Below, piece after piece: positions 44,739-54,299 of a stretch of 64,000 nt of DNA (position 1 is the first letter of the stretch; each line of letters begins with the position of its first letter). The notes below the pieces were generated by a model, which did no database searches, was not told where the DNA came from, and saw only the letters and a program-made list of their open reading frames with translations. This stretch comes from Candidatus Thiodiazotropha sp. (ex Codakia rugifera). GTDB taxonomy: Bacteria > Pseudomonadota > Gammaproteobacteria > Chromatiales > Chromatiaceae. The stretch is taken from positions 310,001 through 374,000 of the forward strand of contig JAHXHN010000003.1 in assembly GCA_025656675.1 (NCBI GenBank). Reading direction: 5' to 3'. A program made the position numbers and the translations under genes.

Positions 44739-47700
44739 TTAATCAAATGGTGTGAGAATACCTTCTTCAGGCACTGACCGAATCCAGGGCTGATTACCCT
44801 TCAATTCTTCAGGCAACGAGTCCAGTGCTATAGTGGCTTCGCTGAAAGCGCTATAAATACCATACATCAGTATGTACCATTCCTTGCCATTCAACTCTGT
44901 CTCGATGTAAGCAAGCTCGCCTTCCAGATTGTGCTTTTTCGCAAAGGAGGCAATCGCATGTTTATTTGAAACACCTAACAGTTGAATGGTGTAGCCACCA
45001 CCGCCTCTCAAAGCCTGCCACCCTTGTTCAGATTTCGGTTGTTGTTTAATTTGCTGATACTGCCCCTTCAGGCTAGCCAGTGAGGCAGACATTGTATCAA
45101 TATTGTCAACTAACGCATTCTGACGGCTGAGATAGCTATCCCCCTGATCTTCAAGTGCATTGATACGCTGCTCCAAATCAACCCTGAGGGCGTTTAATGT
45201 TGACTCCATGCGTTCAAACCGTTCTTCAATCAATTGAATGTCTACACTTGCCTGTTCTGTAGACTCAGTCGAGCTTGCCGGTTGCATCTGCGCTTGTGTC
45301 ATTCTCTGCTGGGCAGAGGGTGCAGATCTATCCCCAACTTCGTCAAACGATGCGGCGAACTGCTCCTCAATCTCAACCAATTGTTGTTCGAATCCCTCCT
45401 GTTTTCGTATTATCGCAGCGATGACCTCTGCATCGAAACCATCTGTTGACTGCTGCCCCGATATGGCACCTGCTCTTGCCATTGGCAGGCGTTCTATCTC
45501 ATCTCGCGTCATATAGTTTTCACTATAACGTTCCAGTTCAAGATAGATTTCACGCTCAACCTCATCGATCCCATCAGATATAAACCAATATCCAAGCAGA
45601 CCGAGTAACAGAAGTAAAACAGATATACCGACAATAGCCTTTGTGTGATATGTCCCGGTGGATTGTACAGATTCAAGCTGATTGTCCATCTGTCCAAGCT
45701 GCTGAGTCATTTTTTCAGACGCTTGCTGTCGCTTACCGTATTCGGCAGTCATTGCCTCCAGAAAAGTTGTCTGCTGTTCACTCTTTCCAAGCAATCCCTG
45801 ATGGTCTGTCTGAAGCTCAGAGAGGGCCTCAGTGATGGAGTGACTGTTGCTCTCTTGAAGTGCCAATCGTTCTAGGTAATCTGATTCACTCTCCACCAAT
45901 CGTTGATGTTTTGAGTCCAGAATACGAAATTGCTCTTCCAATGAGGATGCAAGATCATCCAGTCGTGTCGATAATCCATCGCTCAATCCAGATTGTTCCA
46001 CCAGTTGTGCCGACAGTGTTTTCAACCGCTCTTCCAGGGAGTCTATCCCCAGATCACTCTGTTCACGTAGTGCTGTCTGTCCGTGTTCCACTGCCGCTAG
46101 TTGTTGAAAAACCTGATCCTTGCTCTGATTTTCCGCCTTGAGGATCTGTTCCACCTCATCCAGACGTTGATGCAGCTTGCTGCTACCCTCCTTTAAGCCG
46201 CCTGTGTCCTCCTGCAAGGCTGCAGTCAGATGTTTGAATACCTCAGCATTCCTGTGTTGATCACCTACCTCTTCGGCCAGCTTCATCAACTGCTGTGTCT
46301 GTTCCTGGGTTGCATTTCGCTGTTGTGAGAGAAGGCTCTCTGCACCCGTCAGACGCACTTTGAGTTCAGCAATGGTACGACTGATTTCATCTCTTGTAGA
46401 TGTCAGCGCTTGCTGAATCTCATCCCTTTGACCAGCCTGCTGATCGACGCTGCCGGCAAGGAGATGAATACGATCAGAAACCTCATGTTCATCCGTATCG
46501 AGTGACTCTAGTTTCGATTGAAGAGCATCGATCTCCGCTTTTAGGCTATCTATTGCGGCATTGAATTGCTCCCTCTCCCTTTCAACCTCCTGGGATATCA
46601 ATGCAATGGGATCAGGTTGTTCGGATTCACGCCCGATGTAGTCAGACAAACGTTGGTCAACAGCCGCAAGGCGTTCATCAACACCTTGTCTGTCACTATC
46701 CAGATTATTAGAAAGCGCGTTGAGGACATCCTGAGTGGATTGACTCAACTCAGATTGAGTCTGGATTGCACTATCAAAAGCATCCATGCGTGCAGCAATG
46801 TCATTGTCCCGATCAACCAGTAGACGATAGTTATCCTGTAATGCAACAACCTCTTGTATAACTCGATCTGTTTCAAGTCCAACTTGTTTGAGTCTCTCTG
46901 CCAGTGCTTCAGGTTGACTCTTGTCATCTTCAGCAACAGGTTTGAATTCTTCGATAATCGCTTCTAACCCTGAAAGCCGGTGCTCCAGGCTTTCATCGAA
47001 CCGCTCTTTATCCTGTTGCAGATGGTCAATTCTGGCGCCCGTTTCTCCGATACGATTGGCGAGCTCTGAGAGACGTCGCTCAATATCCTTACTCTGACCA
47101 CTATTCTCGGATATCAGATGACTAAGCTGATCCAGCTTATTACGCAGAGGTTCCGTGGTTTCCTGTAATAGTTGGGATTTGTCACTCGTTTGAGTCTCCC
47201 TCTCGCTGAGAGACTGCTCTAACTTACGTGATAGCTCGGCAATATCGCTCTGTAATCCATGAATCTGCGACTCATGATGGGAATCACTGACCGAGAGCTC
47301 ACTACCGCTCTCTTCCAGTTGACGAATATGGGCTAACAGTTCATCAGTATCACGCCTGAGATCGTCTGATTTATTTGCAATATGATCTGAAGATTGACGA
47401 TCATGCTCTATACTCTGCCTGGTCTCTTGCAACTGTTCCTGTAATGTCTGGAACTGCGACGTCAGTTGGTTGAGTGCCTCTTGGAATGGTTGTTGATCGG
47501 ATGTCGAATCATCATCGGGAGCAAGACTGGAAATTTGCTCCTGCAGTACCTGACACTGTCCACTCAGATCTGAATCTGTCGAAGCCAGATGATCAATCTG
47601 CGCCTCTATGCCACTTAACCGCTGCTGCAGGATCGTACTATCCTCACTCAACTGACCCAGTTGAATGCCTTGTTTGACTTTATCGTAGGAAACTCGATTG

Positions 47701-47786
47701 AGTCGGCTGCTCAGATCAGAAAACTGATTAATCAGTTTTTCCACTCTGACCACGAGTTCTTTTTTCTTCAGCTTGCTCTCTTTCAC
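44739..47786 (-). CDS. giant coiled-coil membrane protein with C-terminal SPOR domain
   Basis: The protein has 1015 residues. Residues 1 to about 710 are an almost unbroken, Gln/Glu/Ser/Leu-rich coiled coil with no hydrophobic segment, so probably cytoplasmic. A single membrane helix follows (about 718-738, IVGISVLLLLLGLLGYWFI), then a second shorter coiled coil (about 740-920) and a SPOR domain (YTIQLLGVSNKHAIASF..., about 930-1005) that should bind denuded septal glycan. Cytoplasmic coil plus periplasmic SPOR suggests a division- or pole-linked scaffold spanning the inner membrane. It starts at GTG 47786; AAGGA is unusually far (19 bases). No neighbour shares its strand. I do not recognise a named family. 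Confidence 0.8.
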   Translation of the reverse strand: MKESKLKKKELVVRVEKLINQFSDLSSRLNRVSYDKVKQGIQLGQLSEDSTILQQRLSGIEAQIDHLASTDSDLSGQCQVLQEQISSLAPDDDSTSDQQPFQEALNQLTSQFQTLQEQLQETRQSIEHDRQSSDHIANKSDDLRRDTDELLAHIRQLEESGSELSVSDSHHESQIHGLQSDIAELSRKLEQSLSERETQTSDKSQLLQETTEPLRNKLDQLSHLISENSGQSKDIERRLSELANRIGETGARIDHLQQDKERFDESLEHRLSGLEAIIEEFKPVAEDDKSQPEALAERLKQVGLETDRVIQEVVALQDNYRLLVDRDNDIAARMDAFDSAIQTQSELSQSTQDVLNALSNNLDSDRQGVDERLAAVDQRLSDYIGRESEQPDPIALISQEVEREREQFNAAIDSLKAEIDALQSKLESLDTDEHEVSDRIHLLAGSVDQQAGQRDEIQQALTSTRDEISRTIAELKVRLTGAESLLSQQRNATQEQTQQLMKLAEEVGDQHRNAEVFKHLTAALQEDTGGLKEGSSKLHQRLDEVEQILKAENQSKDQVFQQLAAVEHGQTALREQSDLGIDSLEERLKTLSAQLVEQSGLSDGLSTRLDDLASSLEEQFRILDSKHQRLVESESDYLERLALQESNSHSITEALSELQTDHQGLLGKSEQQTTFLEAMTAEYGKRQQASEKMTQQLGQMDNQLESVQSTGTYHTKAIVGISVLLLLLGLLGYWFISDGIDEVEREIYLELERYSENYMTRDEIERLPMARAGAISGQQSTDGFDAEVIAAIIRKQEGFEQQLVEIEEQFAASFDEVGDRSAPSAQQRMTQAQMQPASSTESTEQASVDIQLIEERFERMESTLNALRVDLEQRINALEDQGDSYLSRQNALVDNIDTMSASLASLKGQYQQIKQQPKSEQGWQALRGGGGYTIQLLGVSNKHAIASFAKKHNLEGELAYIETELNGKEWYILMYGIYSAFSEATIALDSLPEELKGNQPWIRSVPEEGILTPFD

Positions 47787-48092
47787 CGGCTTTTTTGAGA
47801 TATTTCCTTAAACAATCTCTCTATCTTAATAAAAAACAAGGATTATCTCACTATTTCTAGCACACATTCATGCACTTTAATAGAGCCACCGCCTCAAATA
47901 GAGGCAAGCAAGTCGTTTAATACTTATCTGAAAAATGGGTATTCACTCTCTTTTCCTATCCAAAGCAACTATCTACCCGGTTCGATTTCAGCTGTGACTT
48001 ATTCACCTTTGTCTTTTATTGATCTCTGTAATACTCAGTTTAATTGATTGAAAACCGAAACGGACTGGGTAGTGGATAGGTGTATGGACACG
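47787..48092. other. divergent intergenic stretch
   Basis: About 300 bp of AT-rich sequence between the divergent SPOR-protein and cupin genes. No coding frame was found. It must carry both promoters. Confidence 0.3.
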
Positions 48093-48122
48093 ATTTCACT
48101 AACAAATTGAGGTTAGTGAAAT
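48093..48122. promoter_or_regulatory. 30-bp perfect inverted repeat before the cupin gene
   Basis: ATTTCACTAAC (48093-48103) and GTTAGTGAAAT (48112-48122) are perfect 11-bp arms around 8 bases, ending 61 bp before the start codon. The size and place suit either a dimeric regulator's operator or an attenuator hairpin. Confidence 0.5.
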
Positions 48123-48183
48123 AGCACCTAATAGGATGGAGATTCCCAATCCAATCTGAATAGTTTTTTTACGGATTCTGAAA

Positions 48184-48804
48184 ATGGAAAATCAAAGCAG
48201 GCCGTTATTCAAGCAAGCAATTACAGCATTAAATGGTCTCTCCTGTAATCAGGGACTGGAAAATGAACAGTTATTGGAGCAAACAGTCCGATATTTCTAT
48301 TCACAACTCGCAGATCAGCACTTGTTTAAACAGCTGGTGAATGGGTCTGTAAAAGCTCAACCATCGCTGAGTTCGCCTTGTCACTGGCAGACAGTGGCAA
48401 AAACACCGGAGATGATGTTAGGGCTGCTTACCGTATTCCACATTGCACCCATTCCGCTTCATGACCACCCTGGCAGTAGCGGAGCTCAGCTTGTTCTGTC
48501 AGGACAGATCAATATTCGGCAGTTTGAAAAAAATGCAGCAATTGACAAAAACAACACCATTGTAACGCTCATCGGTGTAGCCGACCATGATTTGGGACGT
48601 GATGATTGTGCGACCTACACGCCAATGACCCGCAACATCCATGGTATGTCCGCCATAACAACACGATGTGTATTGCTGAGCTTGCAGATAAATCCCTTTG
48701 ATGAATTTATACGTTCTCTCTTTTTTCCATTAAACATATTCAAGCAGGACAGAATCGCTTACTACAGGCGTCTTAGAAAGGATGGTTTGTTATGCCGTCA
48801 GTGA
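48184..48804 (+). CDS. thiol-dioxygenase-like cupin protein
   Basis: The protein has 206 residues without a signal peptide. A cupin core shows IPLHDHPGSSGAQLVLSGQI, with His93 and His95, and a later NIHGMSA with His153; these three would be the iron-binding triad of cysteine or cysteamine dioxygenases (PCO/ADO style). Oxidation of a small thiol to a sulfinic acid is therefore plausible in this sulfur-oxidising setting. Flanking regions do not match classic CDO closely. A perfect inverted repeat lies upstream, and a Sel1-repeat gene overlaps or follows directly. No strong Shine-Dalgarno sequence is visible. Confidence 0.7.
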   Translation: MENQSRPLFKQAITALNGLSCNQGLENEQLLEQTVRYFYSQLADQHLFKQLVNGSVKAQPSLSSPCHWQTVAKTPEMMLGLLTVFHIAPIPLHDHPGSSGAQLVLSGQINIRQFEKNAAIDKNNTIVTLIGVADHDLGRDDCATYTPMTRNIHGMSAITTRCVLLSLQINPFDEFIRSLFFPLNIFKQDRIAYYRRLRKDGLLCRQ

Positions 48805-48841
48805 ATCACTGACCTATTTTCCATGGAAAAGGATCTCTCTG

Positions 48842-49300
48842 ATGAATAATGTAATTGGTGTAAAAAAGAGTCTTACCTTATCAGTGCTTTTAAGTACTGC
48901 TCTCACTATTTCATCCTCTATTGATCTGGCTGATGAACGACAATGCAGGTTATTCTCAGGTCACCGGCCAGAAGAACAAGAAAAAGCTTTTCAATGTCTC
49001 GAGGAGCACGCTAAACAGGGAGATATTCGGGCCCAATACTTAGTGAGCACAATGTATAATTCCGGTCATGGCGTGGAAAAAGATGAATACAACGCATACA
49101 AATGGTGTAGACAAGCGGCAGAAGAGGGCCTTTTAGAAGCACAATTCCAGCTTGGTTTAATGTACCTGAATGGTGAAGGCATAACGCCGGATGACGATGA
49201 GGCAATAAAGTGGTTATGGGCAGCTGCCGATCGCGGTTACCCGCAGGCCAGTGAGGTTCTCCAATTTATCTTCAGTGATGACTTCGGACTAGGTTGTTAA
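48842..49300 (+). CDS. exported Sel1-repeat protein
   Basis: The protein has 152 residues from ATG 48842 (AAGGA eight bases before). Signal peptide cleavage is near LADE (residue 31). Two to three Sel1-type repeats follow: AQYLVSTMYNSGHGVEKDEY, NAYKWCRQAAEEGLLEAQFQ, LGLMYLNGEGITPDDDEA and IKWLWAAADRGYPQA. Sel1 solenoids bind other proteins. It lies 37 bp after the cupin gene, so it is likely co-transcribed, though a periplasmic protein cannot meet the cytoplasmic cupin directly. Confidence 0.88.
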   Translation: MNNVIGVKKSLTLSVLLSTALTISSSIDLADERQCRLFSGHRPEEQEKAFQCLEEHAKQGDIRAQYLVSTMYNSGHGVEKDEYNAYKWCRQAAEEGLLEAQFQLGLMYLNGEGITPDDDEAIKWLWAAADRGYPQASEVLQFIFSDDFGLGC

Positions 49301-49453
49301 GACCTTCACCATTGGATCTGAAGCTCAAGGATTGTCCGTGCGGTACTGCGGTATACTGCCAGTGAGAGTCCCCGCTCTTTGATAGTGGCTAGTATTGGCG
49401 TAAAAAAGCCACCTAAATGTTGTATTTATTGCCCATTACTGCGCCAGAAAATA

Positions 49454-49482
49454 TAAAAAGCCTAGCAACAATTTGCTAAGCC
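49454..49482 (-). terminator. terminator of the tRNA-Lys transcript
   Basis: On the minus strand GGCTTAGCAA pairs with TTGCTAGGCT (two G-U pairs) over a 4-base loop, followed by five U residues (49459-49455). It lies 12 bases past the tRNA CCA end. Confidence 0.75.
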
Positions 49483-49493
49483 TTGTTTTATAT

Positions 49494-49569
49494 TGGTGGG
49501 TCGTGCAGGGATCGAACCTGCGACCACCTGATTAAAAGTCAGATGCTCTACCAACTGAGCTAACGACCC
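49494..49569 (-). tRNA. tRNA-Lys (anticodon UUU)
   Basis: A 76-nt cloverleaf read on the minus strand: acceptor GGGTCGT with ACGACCC, D-arm AGCTCAGTTGGTAGAGC, anticodon arm with the loop CTTTTAA (anticodon TTT, Lys), T-arm with GGTTCGATCC, and an encoded CCA end. It is a single tRNA with its own terminator. Confidence 0.97.
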
Positions 49570-49655
49570 GAAAATTCGAACGCGCAATACTACCCTAGAA
49601 TTCCCCCTGAGTGAACCCCAATCATGCATCTATTTGCTACTGTCCATATAGGCCG

Positions 49656-50696
49656 TTATTTCATTAAATCAACCACCTCCCCCCTATCACGCATCTGCTC
49701 AGCCTTGATCTGTACAAATCGTTGGAAATTTGGTTGCTCACGGTAGCTACCGGAAAGTACATACTCCATGGCAGCTTGGGTGTGGAAGGTCCTCAAATAG
49801 GCTTCTGAGCGAAACACCTCCCGTCCCTGTGAATCAAAGAACAACATACTGGGTGCATAGTGAATACCCAACATTTCAGCCCAATCAGTGGCTTTGATTC
49901 GCATTCCGTCTGGACTGATCATCTCTTCAGCAGACCAGATATCGACCAGTGCCACATCAAATCCCTGCAAGGTCTTCTGCAGATCCGGGTTACTCAGAAT
50001 CTCCTGATGCAGTTCATCACATGGAGGACACTGCTTCATCTCCATTAAAACCAGCAGAGGCTTCTCTCCTTGCGCTGCTGTACGGTGCAGATTCAAAGGT
50101 GGCTGCAGATATCCAGGTTCCCGATGCAACTTACCGCTGGCCGCAACAGGCTGCACCTTGGCCAGATAGTCACGGAATGTTTGTTTCTGCTCCTCCTTCC
50201 CAGCAACATAGTCGAGTGCCGTCATGAATCGGTGGGGCGCATAGTAACCATTGGCTCGCAGCACACTACGGCCCTGTTCATCAAGAAACAGCAGTGTCGG
50301 TGTGTACATGACCTTCAAGGCGGCAGCAAAACCCTTTTCTGTCATCGGTTCACCGGACAGTCCGCTGATTTCACGATCTCCCCAGATATTGATCGCAATA
50401 ACCTGAAAATTTTGCTGGGTCTTCTCAACAACCGCCTTGATGGCAAAGTTCTCGTTCAATAGCTTGGCACAATAGGGACAGCCATCCTGGTGAAAAAAGA
50501 GGATGATACGTTTTCCCTCCTCACTCGCCTCCTGTAGATCTTCCTGTAGGTCAAGGAAGGAGTTTTTAAACCATTCCGGTTTTTCATGAAATCCTGGATT
50601 GACCAAACCATGAGCGAGTCCACCCTCAACCTCAGCCGCCAGTGAGGATGATGCGCCAGACACCAGAAATATTAATAGCGTGGTAAATTTCAGCAT
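49656..50696 (-). CDS. periplasmic protein with two thioredoxin-like domains
   Basis: The protein has 346 residues with a signal peptide (cleavage near LAA, residue 21). Two thioredoxin folds in tandem carry different active sites: DGCPYCAKLL near residue 72 and KQCPPCDELH near 223. Each has the cis-proline region (MYTPTLLFLDEQGR and HYAPSMLFFDSQGR). SoxW- and DsbD-gamma-like proteins use such domains to reduce periplasmic disulfides in sulfur oxidation or cytochrome maturation. CPYC suggests a more oxidising, CPPC a more reducing site. It is single and follows the tRNA gene on the same strand, with its own promoter presumably upstream at 50697-50900. Confidence 0.85.
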   Translation of the reverse strand: MLKFTTLLIFLVSGASSSLAAEVEGGLAHGLVNPGFHEKPEWFKNSFLDLQEDLQEASEEGKRIILFFHQDGCPYCAKLLNENFAIKAVVEKTQQNFQVIAINIWGDREISGLSGEPMTEKGFAAALKVMYTPTLLFLDEQGRSVLRANGYYAPHRFMTALDYVAGKEEQKQTFRDYLAKVQPVAASGKLHREPGYLQPPLNLHRTAAQGEKPLLVLMEMKQCPPCDELHQEILSNPDLQKTLQGFDVALVDIWSAEEMISPDGMRIKATDWAEMLGIHYAPSMLFFDSQGREVFRSEAYLRTFHTQAAMEYVLSGSYREQPNFQRFVQIKAEQMRDRGEVVDLMK

Positions 50697-50904
50697 GTCT
50701 TTGTTCTCGTTTAGCTTTTTAACAACCGTGTATCAATAGAGGCGTCTCTATCAGAATAGGTTCAGTCAACTTATCCATTGGCGACATATTTTTGTCATCT
50801 ATATTGCCAGCAATAGGAAATATACGCTTTCAATTCCGCTGTATTTTTGACGCTGGCTTGCCTTAGACATGCTATCTATTTGTTTTTAAATGTTATTTAA
50901 ACAA

Positions 50905-50933
50905 TTGGCACACAATTAGCATATTGCTAGATA
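50905..50933 (+). promoter_or_regulatory. candidate promoter of the 50961 cyclase
   Basis: TTGGCA (50905-50910) and TAGATA (50928-50933) are 17 bp apart. A start near 50940 would leave about 20 leader bases. Confidence 0.4.
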
Positions 50934-50960
50934 AGATTCAGATTTTAGTGAGCCAGAACC

Positions 50961-51875
50961 ATGACCGGAATCCACAGCGTCAATCAGGACCCTTCCAACC
51001 CTGCATCCAGGCTGACACCCCGTTATACAGCAACCTCTACAAATAATAGTGGTACGCTGGGACTGATCATGGAACTGAGTGGAAAACTGCAGACCACCCT
51101 CGAGGTGGATGCACTGATAGAGCTTTTTGCTCAGGTGATCGCATCCCACTTTCAGTACGACACACTCAGCTATTGTTCAATAGACAAAGCCATCGACATT
51201 AAACATGGAAAGAGAAAGGGTAGAAACAAGCTCCAATATGATATGAAGGTATTGGATACCGAGCTTGGCCAGATTACGATCAGCCGTGGCAGACGTTACG
51301 CTAAAGACGAGGTCAGTCAGATCGAAAGTCTGTTGACAGCACTGTTCTATCCTCTGCGTAACGCACTACTCTACAGGGCTGCTATTCAAAGTGCCTTCAT
51401 CGATTCATTGACTGGGGTGAAAAACCGCACCGCCTTTGACTCCAATTTCAGTCGAGATATCGAGTTTAACAGACGTAAACAAACCGATCTGTCGCTCCTC
51501 GTTCTGGATATCGATTTCTTTAAACGAATCAATGACCAATATGGCCATGTAGTAGGCGATATGGTACTGAAAGAAGTGGCCTCAACAGTGGAACAGACCA
51601 TTCGCAGCAGTGATGCATTCTACCGGTACGGCGGTGAGGAGTTTGTTGTCGTCCTCAACGATACGAATATGACAGGAGCCCATCTACTGGCCAAACGTAT
51701 CCGAAAGAATATTGAAAATTTACGCATAAAATCTTTAAAAGACGTCCGTATCACCTTGAGCGTGGGAGTCACAACCATGGACCAGTATGACTCTCAGCAG
51801 AGCTTTTTCGAGCGGGCTGATGGGGCGCTCTATCAAGCGAAGGAGAATGGTCGAAATCAGGTGGTTACGGCGTAG
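50961..51875 (+). CDS. diguanylate cyclase with GAF-like sensor domain
   Basis: The protein has 304 residues. The N-terminal half (about 30-140) is GAF-like (LQTTLEVDALIELFAQVIAS then HFQYDTLSYCSI). The C-terminal GGDEF domain has RYGGEEFVVV, an active variant, an RSSD inhibitory site five residues before, and DIDFFKRINDQYGH. It should make c-di-GMP under product feedback. No signal peptide or membrane segment, so it senses a cytoplasmic cue. Its 3' end overlaps the convergent endonuclease-III-like gene by 19 bases. Confidence 0.92.
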   Translation: MTGIHSVNQDPSNPASRLTPRYTATSTNNSGTLGLIMELSGKLQTTLEVDALIELFAQVIASHFQYDTLSYCSIDKAIDIKHGKRKGRNKLQYDMKVLDTELGQITISRGRRYAKDEVSQIESLLTALFYPLRNALLYRAAIQSAFIDSLTGVKNRTAFDSNFSRDIEFNRRKQTDLSLLVLDIDFFKRINDQYGHVVGDMVLKEVASTVEQTIRSSDAFYRYGGEEFVVVLNDTNMTGAHLLAKRIRKNIENLRIKSLKDVRITLSVGVTTMDQYDSQQSFFERADGALYQAKENGRNQVVTA

Positions 51876-52510
51876 TTGCAGATCTGGACAAGTGGACAGG
51901 CCCCACATACTGGGCGAGGTCTGCAAATCTCTTTAGCATGGATGACAATTAATGCGTGATATTCGTTATATAATTGGGCATCGGAATCCAGTACCCGTTC
52001 AAACCTCTCTTGCATCGACTCATACCCGATATCCGCTTCGACTAATCCCAATCTGTTGAACAGTCGTCTCGTATAGGCATCAATCACAAACACCGGACGA
52101 TTGAATGCATACAACAGAATGTCATCTGCTGTCTCCGGCCCAATCCCATGAACTGACAACAGTTGTTGGCGCAATTGATCACTATCCAGCTGATCAAGCT
52201 CTGGATGCTGTTGCAGAAAATGGCAGAGATGCAGTAACCGCTTTGCCTTTATGTTGAAATAACCCGCAGGACGAATAGCCTGTGCCAACGCTTCGATAGG
52301 CATGGCCAGCATCGATTCCAGCTCTAACCCACCGGCTGCCTTGAGATTAGCAATCGCTATTTCGACATTGCGCCAAGCGGTATTTTGAGTCAGCACGGCA
52401 CCGACCATGACTTCAAAAGGTGTCTCAGCAGGCCACCAGTGTTGCGGCCCGTGTCGATCATACAGTCGCTGGAATATTGCCAACAGCTGCATACCGGACC
52501 CTGTTGTCAC
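51857..52510 (-). CDS. endonuclease III-like DNA glycosylase
   Basis: The protein has 217 residues: a helix-hairpin-helix ([18 protein letters not shown]), the catalytic Asp in [10 protein letters not shown] and a four-cysteine iron-sulfur cluster motif [16 protein letters not shown]. The lysine of bifunctional Nth (GRKTA) is replaced by Glu (GPETA), so this is probably a monofunctional glycosylase of the MagIII/MIG type, not Nth itself. It starts at GTG, overlapping the rluB stop as GTGA. Confidence 0.88.
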   Translation of the reverse strand: MTTGSGMQLLAIFQRLYDRHGPQHWWPAETPFEVMVGAVLTQNTAWRNVEIAIANLKAAGGLELESMLAMPIEALAQAIRPAGYFNIKAKRLLHLCHFLQQHPELDQLDSDQLRQQLLSVHGIGPETADDILLYAFNRPVFVIDAYTRRLFNRLGLVEADIGYESMQERFERVLDSDAQLYNEYHALIVIHAKEICRPRPVCGACPLVQICNYAVTT

Positions 52511-53463
52511 CGGCTACGCTTACCCCCCGGTCGTCTGCCCTTCCATGGACTCGAAGGATTATGGGTAGAAGGTTTTTGACTGCGTTCAGGTCGTGCACGC
52601 CTTTTTTGACCATCGGAAGTTCGCCTATCCTTAGATTTTGCCGCCCCCCCTTTTTTATGGCTATTGGTCTGACGCTCATGCCTGCCAGATTGTGACTTCC
52701 TGGCCGATTTCAAACCCATGGTTACCTGCAGCTCACGAATCTCATCATCGCTAAGATAGCGCCAACGACCCACTTTCAACGCACTGTCCAGGATCACACT
52801 GCCATAACGCACCCGCTTAAGTCGGCTGACCCTGGCACCGACTGCTTCCCACATCCGCCGTACCTCTCGTTGACGACCTTCCATGATCACCACGTGATAC
52901 CAACGATTGATGCCTTCACCACCCGATTCAACAATCTCCTCGAAACGGGCAGGACCATCATCCAGTTCAACACCATGGGTAAGTTGTATTAACTGTTCTT
53001 CGTTCACTTCCCCCATCACTCGCACCGCATATTCACGCTCCACCTGACGGCTTGGGTGCATTAACTGGTTTGCCAGTTCACCATCAGTGGTCAATAACAA
53101 CAGTCCCGAAGAGTTTATATCCAGACGGCCAACCGGAATCCATCGTCCATGCTTCAGTTTTGGCATACGTTCAAAGACAGTACGACGTCCCTCTGGATCC
53201 TTACGCGTCACCAACTCCCCTTCAGGTTTGTTGTAAACAATGACCTCCCGGTCCGGTGCCTCAAGCATTCGCTTTGCAACCTGTTTGCCATCCACGCGGA
53301 TGGCGTCACTGGGCAAAACCCTCAATCCCAATTTGGCCACTTCACCATTGACCTCCACCCGACCTTCACTAATCCAGCCCTCTATCTGTCGGCGGGAACC
53401 CATTCCGGCATTGGCCAATACTTTCTGCAGGCGTTCACCTGCCAATGGTTTATTCTGATTCAT
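52507..53463 (-). CDS. rluB: 23S rRNA pseudouridine synthase RluB-like
   Basis: The protein has 318 residues from ATG 53463 ([16 protein letters not shown]). An S4 domain ([20 protein letters not shown]) precedes the RsuA/RluB-type catalytic domain with [18 protein letters not shown], which contains the catalytic Asp. The C-terminal 65 residues are basic and disordered ([19 protein letters not shown]), longer than in minimal relatives. RluB modifies the peptidyl-transferase region of 23S rRNA (U2605 in E. coli). It overlaps scpB by 14 bases; scpA-scpB-rluB is a widespread order. Confidence 0.92.
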   Translation of the reverse strand: MNQNKPLAGERLQKVLANAGMGSRRQIEGWISEGRVEVNGEVAKLGLRVLPSDAIRVDGKQVAKRMLEAPDREVIVYNKPEGELVTRKDPEGRRTVFERMPKLKHGRWIPVGRLDINSSGLLLLTTDGELANQLMHPSRQVEREYAVRVMGEVNEEQLIQLTHGVELDDGPARFEEIVESGGEGINRWYHVVIMEGRQREVRRMWEAVGARVSRLKRVRYGSVILDSALKVGRWRYLSDDEIRELQVTMGLKSARKSQSGRHERQTNSHKKGGAAKSKDRRTSDGQKRRARPERSQKPSTHNPSSPWKGRRPGGKRSR

Positions 53464-54259
53464 GTGCAGTGGACTTGGGCATCGTTTCACTATTCGAATC
53501 GGCACCACTCATCTGTTCATCCTCTATCTGTTCATCGTCTTCCATTACAGTACTGGATTGTTGGTTATCGATTGGAAGCGTGTCTTCATCTAGGTCAGAT
53601 TGAGTCCTATCAGCAGACTCACCAACCTCGTTAGCACTTGCTTGATTATCTACGTTTTCATCTACATCGCTGGCCTCATCTTCAACCACCTTGTCTGGAT
53701 CGAGCAGTTCCAACTCCCGGTTGATTGAATCGAGATCACGGATCTCCGCCAGTGTAGGCAGCTCATTCAATGTCTTTAAATTGAAGTAGTCTAGAAACTC
53801 TTTGGTAGAGGCGTAGAGTGCCGGTTTCCCAGGTACGTCACGATGACCTACAACCCTGACCCACTCCCTTTCAGTCAATGTCTTGATGATGTTGGTACTG
53901 ACGGAGACACCCCTGATATCCTCTATCTCGCCTCGGGTAATCGGTTGCCGATAGGCAATCAATGCCAACGTCTCCAGCAGAGCACGGGAGTATTTTGGGG
54001 GTCTCTCCGTCCAAAGTTTCGAGACCCAGGGAGCGAACTCGGCACGCACCTGAATGCGAAAACCATTCCCAACTTCGATAACCTCAATGCCACGCCCATG
54101 AAAGTCATCAGCGAGTGATGCCAAAATCTCCCTTAGAAGTTTCTTTTCAGGCGCTTCATGCTCGGGAAACAGGGACTGCAATTGATCCAGATTAAGCGGT
54201 CTGCCAGCCGCTAAAAGGGCCGCCTCTACAATCTGTTTTAGTTTATCTTCATCTGTCAT
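53450..54259 (-). CDS. scpB: segregation and condensation protein B
   Basis: The protein has 269 residues: two winged-helix domains ([18 protein letters not shown] and [20 protein letters not shown], ending [18 protein letters not shown]). ScpB dimers bridge ScpA and help SMC compact and separate chromosomes. Residues about 185-269 are an acidic Asp/Glu/Ser tail that is not part of the core; long acidic tails are usual in gammaproteobacterial ScpB. Lies between scpA and rluB. Confidence 0.95.
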   Translation of the reverse strand: MTDEDKLKQIVEAALLAAGRPLNLDQLQSLFPEHEAPEKKLLREILASLADDFHGRGIEVIEVGNGFRIQVRAEFAPWVSKLWTERPPKYSRALLETLALIAYRQPITRGEIEDIRGVSVSTNIIKTLTEREWVRVVGHRDVPGKPALYASTKEFLDYFNLKTLNELPTLAEIRDLDSINRELELLDPDKVVEDEASDVDENVDNQASANEVGESADRTQSDLDEDTLPIDNQQSSTVMEDDEQIEDEQMSGADSNSETMPKSTAHESE

Positions 54260-54299
54260 TTTTTAGGCCTGTTAACACAATCCGTATACCCAACGTCTA

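Noticed and set aside
49494-49569. Integration site at the tRNA-Lys gene
   Set aside because: No integrase and no repeat of the tRNA 3' end were found on either side.
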